Part shown: positions 16,556 through 24,796 of the stretch, one piece after another | How the letters are laid out: every line of letters starts with the position of its first letter | Position numbering within the stretch: position 1 is the first letter of the stretch | Assembly: GCA_023663085.1 (NCBI GenBank) | Contig: JAMPIB010000019.1 | Location: forward strand, 1-55,823 | Direction: 5' to 3' | Length of the DNA: 55,823 nucleotides | From: Ruminococcus sp. | GTDB taxonomy: Bacteria > Bacillota > Clostridia > Lachnospirales > Lachnospiraceae | Translations under genes and position numbers: made by a program | Notes under the pieces: generated by a model | What the model saw: only the letters and a program-made list of their open reading frames with translations | Databases searched by the model: none | Told to the model about the DNA's origin: nothing

Positions 16556-17968
16556 ATGAAAAAATTCATGGACAAGGATTTCCTGTTGGAGACGGAGACG
16601 GCGTGCAGGCTGTATCATGACTATGCGGCGGGTATGCCGATACTGGACTATCACTGTCATATCAATCCGCAGGAGATCTACGAAGACAGACATTTTGACA
16701 ATATAACGCAGGTCTGGCTGGGAGCAGACCATTATAAATGGCGGCTGATGCGCTGGGCCGGAATTGAGGAACGTTACATTACGGGGGATGCGCCCGATAA
16801 GGAGAAGTTTTTCAAATGGGCGCAGGCGTTGGAAAATGCCATCGGCAATCCGCTTTATCACTGGTGCCATCTGGAATTGCAGAGGTATTTCGGATACGAA
16901 GGCGTTTTGAATGCAAAGACGGCGGAAAGTGTATGGAATCTATGTAACGCGGCCTTGCAGGAGGAAGGTTTCAGCGCCAGGAATCTGATCAGGCGTTCCC
17001 ATGTCACGTTATTATGCACGACGGACGATCCGGCGGATTCTCTGGAGTGGCATAAGAAGCTGGCGGAAGATAAGAGCTTCGAGGTAAAAGTGCTGCCCGC
17101 CTGGCGGCCGGATAAGGCGGTGGCCATTGGTAAAGCAGATTATACAGAATATCTTGCGAAACTGGAAAAAGCCGCGGACATGAAAATAGACAGTTTTAAG
17201 GCACTTCTGGCGGCGCTGGCCAAGCGGATGGATTTCTTTGCCTCTATGGGCTGTAAAGTATCCGACCACGGACTTTCCTATGTCATGTATGCGCCCGCGG
17301 AAGAAATGGAGATAGAAAAGATATTCCAAAACAGACTAAAGGGACAGATGCCTTCCCCTGTAGAAGAGGCGCAGTTTACGAGCGCCTGCATGATAGCGCT
17401 GGGGCGTGAATACCATCAAAGAAACTGGGTGATGCAGCTTCATTACGGCGTAAAGCGCGACAATAATAAGCGGCTGTTTCAGGCGGTCGGCGCCGATGCG
17501 GGCGTGGACTGTATCGACAACCATACGCCGTCAGCGCAGCTTGCCGATTTCTTAAATGCGCTGGATGAGACAGAGCAGCTGCCCAAAACGATTGTATATT
17601 CGTTAAATCCCGTGGATAATGCGGCGATCGGCAGCGTCATAGGCTGTTTTGAAGATGCGGTCTGCGCCGGCAAGGTACAGCAGGGGAGCGCATGGTGGTT
17701 CAACGATCATAAAACGGGCATGGAAGAGCAGATGAAGATGCTGGCGGCGGCCGGGTCGTTGGGCAGTTTCATCGGTATGCTGACGGATTCGAGAAGTTTT
17801 CTTTCCTATGTCAGACACGAGTATTTCCGGCGTATCCTCTGTAATCTGTTAGGCAATTATGTAGAAAACGGGGAGTATCCGCAGGATGAAGAGGTTCTTG
17901 GCAGGATTGTAGAAGGAATCTGCTATCATAATGCAATGACCTATTTTGGCTTTGAAGAGCAGCCCTGA
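16556..17968 (+). CDS. uxaC: Glucuronate isomerase
   Basis: UxaC converts D-glucuronate to D-fructuronate (or galacturonate to tagaturonate), the entry step of the pathway whose other four enzymes lie directly upstream. The 470-residue protein carries the amidohydrolase-like metal motif DYHCHI near residue 35, then WCHLELQRYFG and a C-terminal DSRSFLSYVRHEYFRR, all typical of UxaC. The ATG at 16556 follows GGAAAGG by a suitable distance. Placement last in the operon and next to alpha-glucuronidase-linked genes points to glucuronate released from xylan side chains as the physiological substrate. Confidence 0.95.
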   Translation: MKKFMDKDFLLETETACRLYHDYAAGMPILDYHCHINPQEIYEDRHFDNITQVWLGADHYKWRLMRWAGIEERYITGDAPDKEKFFKWAQALENAIGNPLYHWCHLELQRYFGYEGVLNAKTAESVWNLCNAALQEEGFSARNLIRRSHVTLLCTTDDPADSLEWHKKLAEDKSFEVKVLPAWRPDKAVAIGKADYTEYLAKLEKAADMKIDSFKALLAALAKRMDFFASMGCKVSDHGLSYVMYAPAEEMEIEKIFQNRLKGQMPSPVEEAQFTSACMIALGREYHQRNWVMQLHYGVKRDNNKRLFQAVGADAGVDCIDNHTPSAQLADFLNALDETEQLPKTIVYSLNPVDNAAIGSVIGCFEDAVCAGKVQQGSAWWFNDHKTGMEEQMKMLAAAGSLGSFIGMLTDSRSFLSYVRHEYFRRILCNLLGNYVENGEYPQDEEVLGRIVEGICYHNAMTYFGFEEQP

Positions 17969-18030
17969 CCGGCGCTGATGTGCAGAACAGGCGGATATTT
18001 GATTTTTTATGAGAAAAAGAGAGAGAAAGA

Positions 18031-18039
18031 GGGGGGGGG
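18031..18039 (+). repeat. G9 homopolymer serving as the ribosome binding site of the esterase gene
   Basis: Nine consecutive G end 6 nt before the GTG start at 18046 and are the only purine tract able to act as Shine-Dalgarno. Length change here would alter spacing directly. Confidence 0.85.
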
Positions 18040-18045
18040 TAAAGC

Positions 18046-20061
18046 GTGAATGAATTACGATTGCCGAGGCTGATAAGCGACGGTATGGTATTACAACAGA
18101 AGAAAAAAGTGCGTATATGGGGAGAGGACGAACCGGGAAGAAAAGTAACGGTCTCTTTTCTGGGGATGGAATACATAGCGGACGTTGACGAGGCCGGAGA
18201 GTGGGAAGTTTTTTTGAAAGAAACGGAGGCGGCGCAGGCGCTCGGCGCACAGTACATGAGCGTTCAGGATGACGCCGGAGAAAAAAAAGTCGTTGAGGAT
18301 ATCCTGATCGGGGACGTCTTTATCTGCGCCGGACAGTCCAATATGGAACTGCCCATAAACAGGGTTATGGATCGTTATCCGCAGGAGATCGGCCAGTGTG
18401 AGAATACAGACATCCGTACTTTCAAGATCCTGGAATGCCGGAATTTTCACGGCCCGCTCAAAGATCATGAAAGCGGGGAGTGGAAATCCGTGTCGGAAGA
18501 GACATTTCCCGATTTTTCCGCGACGGCCTATTTTTTCGCCAAACATATGTATCAGATGAGCGGTGTGCCCATTGGACTTATCAACGCCAGTCTCGGCGGT
18601 TCACGGATCGAATCGTGGATGGGCCGGGATATGCTGGAAGGGTACGACGAATTTTTGAAAATCGCCGACCGCTATCAAGATGACGCTTTTGTAAAAGAAA
18701 GACTGGCGCAGAATGAACGGCAGATGAACGAGTGGCACCGCAATCTGGATAGTCGGGATACCGGTCTTATGGAAAACTGGGCGCAGGGGGATATGGATGT
18801 TTCCGCGTGGAAAGAGGCGCAGATACCGTTCTTTTTTAAGGATACGGAATTAAAGGGATTTATTGGCAGCGTATGGTTTTATAAAGAGTTCACGGTCGGC
18901 GCAGAGCTGGCCGGAAAAGAAGCCAGCCTGTGGCTTGGTACCATCGTGGACAGCGATACGGTATATGTGAACGGCGTTCTGACAGGTCACACGGACTATC
19001 AGTATCCGCCCAGAAAATATACTGTGCCGGAGGGCGTCTTGCGGGAAGGCAAAAATACCATCGTTATCCGCGTAAAAAGCGAGATCGGGCAGGGAAGATT
19101 TACCGATGGCAAGTTGTATGCGCTCTTTCGGGAGGATGAGAAGATAGACATGTCGGGGACATGGAGATATTGTATCGGCGCTTCCTGTGAGATGATACAG
19201 GCCACGGATTTCGTAAGCTGGAAACCGACGGGGCTGTATCATGGGATGATGGCGCCCTCTCATAAATATGCGGCGGCCGGCATTCTCTGGTATCAGGGCG
19301 AGTCCAACACGCACGAAACGGCCGGCGATTATCTGGATTTATCGAAACGGATGATCGCGGGATACCGGGCTAAATGGGCGGACGAACTGCCGTTTATCTA
19401 TGTGCAGCTGCCGAATTTCCGGGTAGAGCGATATGATGCCGACAGAGACGAGACTTTCTGCGACTGGCCGCGTGTCAGGGAGGCGCAAAGAAGAACGCTG
19501 CAGATTCCGGGGACAGCGATGGTGACGGCCATCGATCTGGGAGAAGACAATGACCTGCACCCTTTGAATAAAGAGGACATAGGCTACAGACTGGCCATGC
19601 AGGCTGCGAAGATGCTTTATGGAAAAAAGAGCGGATGCGACGGGCCGCAGATAGAGAATGTGCAGACGGAACGTGCAGACAGCGGGGAGTCGGCGGAAAG
19701 AAACGGACGGCTGGCGGAAGGTGTGCAGGCGGCAGCAGGCGGCCAGGCCGGCGCGCGCGGTACGATATGGAAAGTAACGCTTTCCTTCCGCGAGGCTTCA
19801 GGCTTACGCGCCATCAGTGGACAGGCAGGAAAAAGCACTAAGATCACGGACTTTGAGGTGGCGGATGAAAAAGGGGATATTCATAGCGCGGCGGCAAAGA
19901 TCGCGGGGGAACAGGTTATTCTGACCTGTACGGACAAGATGCAGGCGGTAACGGAAGTCAGATACTGTTATCATAATACCAACAGCGGGGCCCTGCTCTA
20001 TAATGGCGAGGGATTCCCCATGACGCCGTTTTGTGTCGAGGTGGATGATAGACAGGGGTAA
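18046..20061 (+). CDS. SASA-family carbohydrate acetylesterase (sialate O-acetylesterase-like, probable xylan deacetylase)
   Basis: The 671-residue protein has no signal peptide, so it should act on imported sugars. The SASA/SGNH-like esterase domain is split. The nucleophile S98 lies in CAGQSNME, a beta-rich insertion at about 230-390 resembles a galactose-binding or jelly-roll domain, and the catalytic His lies in DNDLHPLNKED near residue 505. Families such as CE6 and CE20 have this layout and remove O-acetyl groups from plant polysaccharide fragments. Sialic acid is not supported by the context, whereas acetylated glucuronoxylan is. A polar, alanine/glycine-rich stretch near residues 545-570 looks like a recent low-complexity expansion. 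The GTG start at 18046 depends on a G9 tract. Confidence 0.82.
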   Translation: MNELRLPRLISDGMVLQQKKKVRIWGEDEPGRKVTVSFLGMEYIADVDEAGEWEVFLKETEAAQALGAQYMSVQDDAGEKKVVEDILIGDVFICAGQSNMELPINRVMDRYPQEIGQCENTDIRTFKILECRNFHGPLKDHESGEWKSVSEETFPDFSATAYFFAKHMYQMSGVPIGLINASLGGSRIESWMGRDMLEGYDEFLKIADRYQDDAFVKERLAQNERQMNEWHRNLDSRDTGLMENWAQGDMDVSAWKEAQIPFFFKDTELKGFIGSVWFYKEFTVGAELAGKEASLWLGTIVDSDTVYVNGVLTGHTDYQYPPRKYTVPEGVLREGKNTIVIRVKSEIGQGRFTDGKLYALFREDEKIDMSGTWRYCIGASCEMIQATDFVSWKPTGLYHGMMAPSHKYAAAGILWYQGESNTHETAGDYLDLSKRMIAGYRAKWADELPFIYVQLPNFRVERYDADRDETFCDWPRVREAQRRTLQIPGTAMVTAIDLGEDNDLHPLNKEDIGYRLAMQAAKMLYGKKSGCDGPQIENVQTERADSGESAERNGRLAEGVQAAAGGQAGARGTIWKVTLSFREASGLRAISGQAGKSTKITDFEVADEKGDIHSAAAKIAGEQVILTCTDKMQAVTEVRYCYHNTNSGALLYNGEGFPMTPFCVEVDDRQG

Positions 20062-20077
20062 TTGGCAGGAGAAGGAT

Positions 20078-23000
20078 ATGGATCTTGGTATGAATGGCAG
20101 ATATTTATGGAACGATGGCTGGTCTTTTCTGGAGATGCCTCCGGGGAGCGGTTATGAAGAGGCATTGACCGAAGAAGCGCAGTTTGCGGCGGTGGAGATA
20201 CCGCACGACTGGCTGATCTATGATGTCAGGAATTTATATCGCGACAGTACGGGCTGGTATCGGAAATCGTTTCTCTGGCGGAGAGAGAGGCAGGGAAAGA
20301 AAGTTTTCCTGACCTTCGAGGGCGTCTATATGGACAGCGCCGTCTATTTAAACGGTATGCAGATCGGAGAGTGGAAATACGGTTATTCCGCTTTTACGCT
20401 GGATATCACAGAGCATCTTATATACGGAGAAAATGTGCTCATGGTGAGCGCCAACTTCCGCTCGCCTAACAGCCGCTGGTATTCGGGGGCCGGCATCTAT
20501 CGGAATGTATGGCTGCGGGTGACGGAGGAGACTTATCTGCCGGAAAATGCCGTATATATCAGTACCCGGAAACTGGACAGCGAAAATGGCAGGAGCGGCG
20601 AAAGCGTCGAAAACGGCAGGAGCGGCGACGACCTTCGCGTGCAGGCAGGCGATTTCCTGCTCCATCTGGAAACGGAGACAGCGGGTGTGCGGCGCGGGGA
20701 GGCGTCCGTGCGATACAGACTTTTTGATGAGACAGGCGGGGAAGTGAAACTTACGCCGACAGATGCCGGAAATAGATTGGACGTGCAGGATATCGGCATG
20801 GAAAAGCGCATCTGTGAGTTTACGGTAAAAAACGTCAGACTTTGGGATATAGAGTCGCCCGCACTCTATACGTTGGAGACGGAACTTATTTTAGACGGCA
20901 ATATCATCCAGAAAGAGCAGGAGCGTTTCGGGTTCCGTTATACGGCATTTGACGCTGAGAGGGGCTTTTTTTTAAACGGCAGGCATCTGAAATTAAACGG
21001 CGTCTGCGAGCATCATGATCTGGGGGCGTTAGGCGCGGCGTTTAACAAAGCGGCCATGCGGCGGAAGTTTTGCATTTTAAAAGAAATGGGTGTGAATGCG
21101 GTACGGGGTTCGCATAACATGATGGCGCCGGGATTCATGGAACTGGCGGACGAAATGGGGATAATGGTCGTTTCAGAAGCCTTCGATATGTGGGAACGCT
21201 CCAAGACGACATATGATTATGCCAGATTTTTTCCGGAGTGGTCGGCAAGAGACGTGGAAAGCTGGATCAGAGGAGAAAGAAATCATCCCTGCGTGATCAT
21301 GTGGAGTATCGGAAATGAAATTTATGATACGCACGCGGATGCTCACGGGCAGGAACTGACGCTTTCTCTAAAGAAACTGGTGGAGAAGTTTGACGCGCGA
21401 AGAAACGGTGTGGTGACGATAGCTTCTAACTATATTCCCTGGGAGAATGCGCAGAAGTGCGCGGATATCGTGAAGTTCGCCGGTTATAATTACGGGGAAA
21501 AATATTACGAGGAGCATCATAAGGCGCATCCGGACTGGTATATTTACGGGAGCGAGACTTCTTCCATCGTACAGAGCAGAGGCGTTTATCATTTCCCTTT
21601 AAGCGCAGGGATTTTATCGGAGGATGATGAGCAATGCTCGGCGCTTGGCAATTCTCCGACAAGCTGGGGGGCGAAGTCGTGGGAAACCTGCGTGACGATA
21701 GACCGTGATTCGCGTTTTTCCCTGGGACAGTTTCTCTGGTCGGGCTTTGATTATATCGGCGAACCTACGCCGTATCATACGAAAAATTCCTATTTCGGAC
21801 AGGTGGATACCGCCGGATTTGCCAAAGATTCCTATTATGTATGGCAGTCCGTCTGGACGGATTATAGAAAAAAACCTATGGTGCATGTTTTTCCTTATTG
21901 GGATTTTAACGAGGGACAGCTGATTGACGTGCGCGTCTGTTCCAACGCGCCGTATGTGGAGTTATGGATAAACGGCAGAAGTCTCGGCAGACAGCGGCTG
22001 GATCACGAGGCAGGAAGCGGCGCTCATATTCTGGCCGACTATCGGATCCCTTATGAAAAAGGTGTGCTCACGGCGCTGGCTTATGATGAAGAGGGCCGGG
22101 AACTTATCAGAGAAGAAAAGCATTCTTTCGGCAATTCCGCGCAAGTCATCCTGACGGCGGAAAGTATGGAAGTATGGGCCGATGGGCGCGATCTGCTCTT
22201 TATCACCATCGAGACGGAAGATAAAGAGGGAAATCTTGTGGAAAATGCCTGCGACAGAGTCAATGTCAGCGTGACGGGAGCGGGTCGCCTTGTCGGACTC
22301 GATAACGGCGACAGCACGGATTTTGACAGTTATAAGGGAACGGACAGGCGGCTCTTTAACGGGAAACTGCTGGCCATCGTGCAGGCGGGGACAACGCCCG
22401 GAGAGATACAGATAGAAGTGACGGGGCAGGGAATAAAAGGAGCGGGGCTTCGCTGTGAGGCCGTGGAGGCGGAAAACGGAGAGTGTACGTTTATGCCATA
22501 TGGTGTGGGATCAGCGCAGGGCGCGCCGCACACCGCAGAAGAAAGCGCAGTCCTTATCGCGCCCGGTCATACCGGCGAGGTGCCGGTGCGCAGGATCATC
22601 CTGCGTTCGTTAGATGGGCAGATATTTACAGAGCGGAAAGATACGGTTAGCGTAGAGGCCGCGATCGAGCCGCCGTGGGCCGACGATCAGGAACTGTTTT
22701 TCAAGGCGGTAAACGATAAGGGCGTTCCGGTCTCGCTTGTGGAATTAAGGCCGGAGGGTAATCGCGTGACCATGAAAGCCAAAGGAGACGGCGCTTTCCG
22801 CTTGTTCGCCATGTCAAAGAGCGGAACGGACAGGATACGGGTCATGTCCCAACTGGAATTTACGATCAGGGGAATCGGACAGGCTTATAAAAATCCTTAT
22901 GAGTTTATTTCCGCGGGCCTTTATGATGCCGTGACCGGAGAGGCCGGGAATGGCAATGAAAAAGGCGTCGCCACGGCAAGAGACGGAGAAACGATAATAA

Positions 23001-23665
23001 CTTATCATGATATTGATTTTGGACGGACAGGGAGCGATGAGATTACGATTCCCATCTTTGCTTTGACAAGCGAAGCCTATATTTTAAAAATATGGGAAGG
23101 CGTTCCGGGAAAAGAAGGAGCGGAACTGCTGGCGGATACCGTTTATCAGAAAGAGTCCCGCTGGAATGTCTATCAGGCCGAGACTTATAAACTAAAGAAA
23201 AAGTTAAAGGGTATCACTTCTTTGAGTTTTCAGCTCTACGCTAAAGTGCATATCAAAGGCTTTTCTTTTACACGCTGTGAGAAAGCATGGCAGGAAAATG
23301 CGGCCGCAGAGGCGGATGCCATTTACGGCGACAGTTTCCGAAGAACGCAGAACGCGGTCGAAGGAATCGGCAACAACGTATCGCTTGTTTTTACGGAGAT
23401 GGATTTTGGTAAGACGCCTGTAAAAGAAATCATGATACGCGGAAGAGCCGGAAACGGCGCCAACACGATACATGTGCGCTTCTTAAAGACTGTGGATGGA
23501 TCAAACACAGTAGAAGAGAGCAAACAGATCGTGGAATTTCCACAGAGTGAAGAATATAGCTGTCAGAGATTCGCTCTGGAACCGCTTGCCGGAAAATGGG
23601 AGGTGACCTTTATTTTCCTGCCGGGGAGCTGTTTTGATTTCGCGGCTTTTCGGTTCCTGCCGTAA
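20078..23665 (+). CDS. Large glycoside hydrolase family 2 enzyme with C-terminal accessory domains
   Basis: This 1195-residue cytoplasmic enzyme has no signal peptide. The GH2 sugar-binding domain spans about 10-165, an Ig-like domain about 205-285, and the TIM barrel follows from about 290. The acid/base E414 lies in MWSIGNEI and the nucleophile E493 in IYGSETSS. Downstream are GH2 C-terminal domains (near VSVTGAGRLVGLDNG) and two segments resembling CBM6-type modules around 965-1190. GH2 covers beta-galactosidases, beta-glucuronidases and arabinosidases; the specificity cannot be read, but a role on xylan side chains fits. The start at 20078 follows AGGAGAAGG, and an upstream in-frame GTG/ATG would overlap the esterase gene. 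Between the first two domains lies a duplicated 20-nt unit near 20583-20630 encoding ENGRSG twice. Confidence 0.88.
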   Translation: MDLGMNGRYLWNDGWSFLEMPPGSGYEEALTEEAQFAAVEIPHDWLIYDVRNLYRDSTGWYRKSFLWRRERQGKKVFLTFEGVYMDSAVYLNGMQIGEWKYGYSAFTLDITEHLIYGENVLMVSANFRSPNSRWYSGAGIYRNVWLRVTEETYLPENAVYISTRKLDSENGRSGESVENGRSGDDLRVQAGDFLLHLETETAGVRRGEASVRYRLFDETGGEVKLTPTDAGNRLDVQDIGMEKRICEFTVKNVRLWDIESPALYTLETELILDGNIIQKEQERFGFRYTAFDAERGFFLNGRHLKLNGVCEHHDLGALGAAFNKAAMRRKFCILKEMGVNAVRGSHNMMAPGFMELADEMGIMVVSEAFDMWERSKTTYDYARFFPEWSARDVESWIRGERNHPCVIMWSIGNEIYDTHADAHGQELTLSLKKLVEKFDARRNGVVTIASNYIPWENAQKCADIVKFAGYNYGEKYYEEHHKAHPDWYIYGSETSSIVQSRGVYHFPLSAGILSEDDEQCSALGNSPTSWGAKSWETCVTIDRDSRFSLGQFLWSGFDYIGEPTPYHTKNSYFGQVDTAGFAKDSYYVWQSVWTDYRKKPMVHVFPYWDFNEGQLIDVRVCSNAPYVELWINGRSLGRQRLDHEAGSGAHILADYRIPYEKGVLTALAYDEEGRELIREEKHSFGNSAQVILTAESMEVWADGRDLLFITIETEDKEGNLVENACDRVNVSVTGAGRLVGLDNGDSTDFDSYKGTDRRLFNGKLLAIVQAGTTPGEIQIEVTGQGIKGAGLRCEAVEAENGECTFMPYGVGSAQGAPHTAEESAVLIAPGHTGEVPVRRIILRSLDGQIFTERKDTVSVEAAIEPPWADDQELFFKAVNDKGVPVSLVELRPEGNRVTMKAKGDGAFRLFAMSKSGTDRIRVMSQLEFTIRGIGQAYKNPYEFISAGLYDAVTGEAGNGNEKGVATARDGETIITYHDIDFGRTGSDEITIPIFALTSEAYILKIWEGVPGKEGAELLADTVYQKESRWNVYQAETYKLKKKLKGITSLSFQLYAKVHIKGFSFTRCEKAWQENAAAEADAIYGDSFRRTQNAVEGIGNNVSLVFTEMDFGKTPVKEIMIRGRAGNGANTIHVRFLKTVDGSNTVEESKQIVEFPQSEEYSCQRFALEPLAGKWEVTFIFLPGSCFDFAAFRFLP

Positions 23666-23668
23666 AAC

Positions 23669-24544
23669 TCAGTTTTTCTGGCGGTTCAGGCGTTTGTATT
23701 CCGAGGGCGTACAGTGTTTGGCGGACTTGAAGATGCGGTTGAACGTAGAAAGAGAGCCGAAACCTGAACGCATCGCGACTTCGGTAATGGAGATATCCGG
23801 CTGGATCAGGAGCGTCTCCGCATAGAGGATGCGCTTCTGCATCAGATATTCATAGCAGGATACGCCGGAGAACTGCTTGAACAGTCTGGAAAAATGGAAC
23901 TTGGAAAATCCGGCCAGATCCGCCAGGGCATCGACGCTGATATTCTCGGTACAGTGCTCGGTGATATAGGTGCAGACATCCATGAATTTTTCGATATATT
24001 CGTGCTGCTTGTTTGATGTGATGCCGGGGAATTTTTCGCTGGCATCGAAATTGGCGCGGCCAATTGTCACCAGAAAGCGGATCATCAGCGAATAGATCAT
24101 GGCCTCGGTAAAAGGCGTTTTGTTATCGTATTCCCGGCTGATCTCCTGTAAACAGGCGCGCAGCTGTTCGTTGAGTTCAGGATATTCTTCGCGGCTGATC
24201 AGCGCATAAGGGTGAAGGGCCTGGATCAGAGAGTCCATTCCTTTCACGTTGCAGATCAGACCATAGTCGAGCAGTATGATAAGTCTGGCCCCTTCACCCT
24301 CGGCGGGGGGGGCAATTAAATTATGTAAGGTTCCGGGCGGTATGATAAAGATATCGTCTTTGCCGAAAGTATGGGAAGTATCGTTGATAACGACTGTGTA
24401 TTCGTCCCGGATGGGCATGATGATCTCCATAGCGGAGTGCCAGTGGGGAGGGTAATCCTCCGCCTGGACATTATGATAAAGCTTGATGCCTGCAAATGAG
24501 TCATAAGCCACTGTTTCGCGTATACCGTGTAAAATTTCAATCAT
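23669..24544 (-). CDS. AraC-family transcriptional regulator with N-terminal cupin (second of two at the xylan locus)
   Basis: This 291-residue regulator has an N-terminal cupin with HWHSAMEIIMP and KDDIFIIPPGTLHN, and a C-terminal AraC DNA-binding region (VDALADLAGFSKFHFSRLF, then SITEVAMRSGFGSLSTFNRIF). The ATG at 24544 follows GGGGAG at a normal distance. Its stop is only 3 nt from the end of the convergent GH2 gene. It is divergent from the GH3 xylosidase across a 252-bp region holding an inverted repeat (24656-24680). The motif TAGCAATAT recurs upstream of the importer genes, so this regulator probably controls the xylosidase, glucuronidase and importer block. The cupin contains a G8 run (24305-24312 on the plus strand) within the coding sequence. 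Confidence 0.9.
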   Translation of the reverse strand: MIEILHGIRETVAYDSFAGIKLYHNVQAEDYPPHWHSAMEIIMPIRDEYTVVINDTSHTFGKDDIFIIPPGTLHNLIAPPAEGEGARLIILLDYGLICNVKGMDSLIQALHPYALISREEYPELNEQLRACLQEISREYDNKTPFTEAMIYSLMIRFLVTIGRANFDASEKFPGITSNKQHEYIEKFMDVCTYITEHCTENISVDALADLAGFSKFHFSRLFKQFSGVSCYEYLMQKRILYAETLLIQPDISITEVAMRSGFGSLSTFNRIFKSAKHCTPSEYKRLNRQKN

Positions 24545-24655
24545 CTCAAAACTCCCCTGTTATCACATTACGTTGCTCTCTGCCTGAAATATATGCCTGT
24601 CCGCACTCTCATCTCTTTATTTATTGTAGCACAAAACAGGCGCTGTGCCAAACCA

Positions 24656-24680
24656 AATATTGCCGGCGGTTAGCAATATT
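24656..24680. promoter_or_regulatory. Inverted repeat and candidate AraC operator between the regulator and GH3 genes
   Basis: AATATTGC (24656-24663) and GCAATATT (24673-24680) form a perfect 8-bp inverted repeat with a 9-nt spacer in the divergent promoter region. The nonamer TAGCAATAT (24671-24679) reappears at 29071-29079 before the importer operon. Assignment to the AraC protein is inference. Confidence 0.45.
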
Positions 24681-24796
24681 CACGCAGGAAAAGGCAAGAT
24701 ATAAAGAGATTCGGTCTGCCGGTTAGTATATACTTTTACTATATTTATATGTGATTTATCTGTAAAAACGGATGACTGTTCAGGAAAGGAGCCGGC

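Noticed and set aside
16529..17818. Long antisense open frames across uxaC and similar ones across GH2, GH67 and MATE
   Set aside because: They result from high-GC codon structure of strongly supported genes on the other strand and lack ribosome sites and family motifs.
18046..20061. Sialic acid metabolism suggested by the sialate O-acetylesterase-like domain
   Set aside because: No sialic acid transport or catabolic genes are present. The neighbours are xylan and glucuronate genes, so deacetylation of plant oligosaccharides is the better reading.
23646..23690. Terminator between the convergent GH2 and AraC genes
   Set aside because: AAAACTCAGTTTTT gives a tiny stem with a 2-nt loop and no GC-rich base, so it is not a credible intrinsic terminator.
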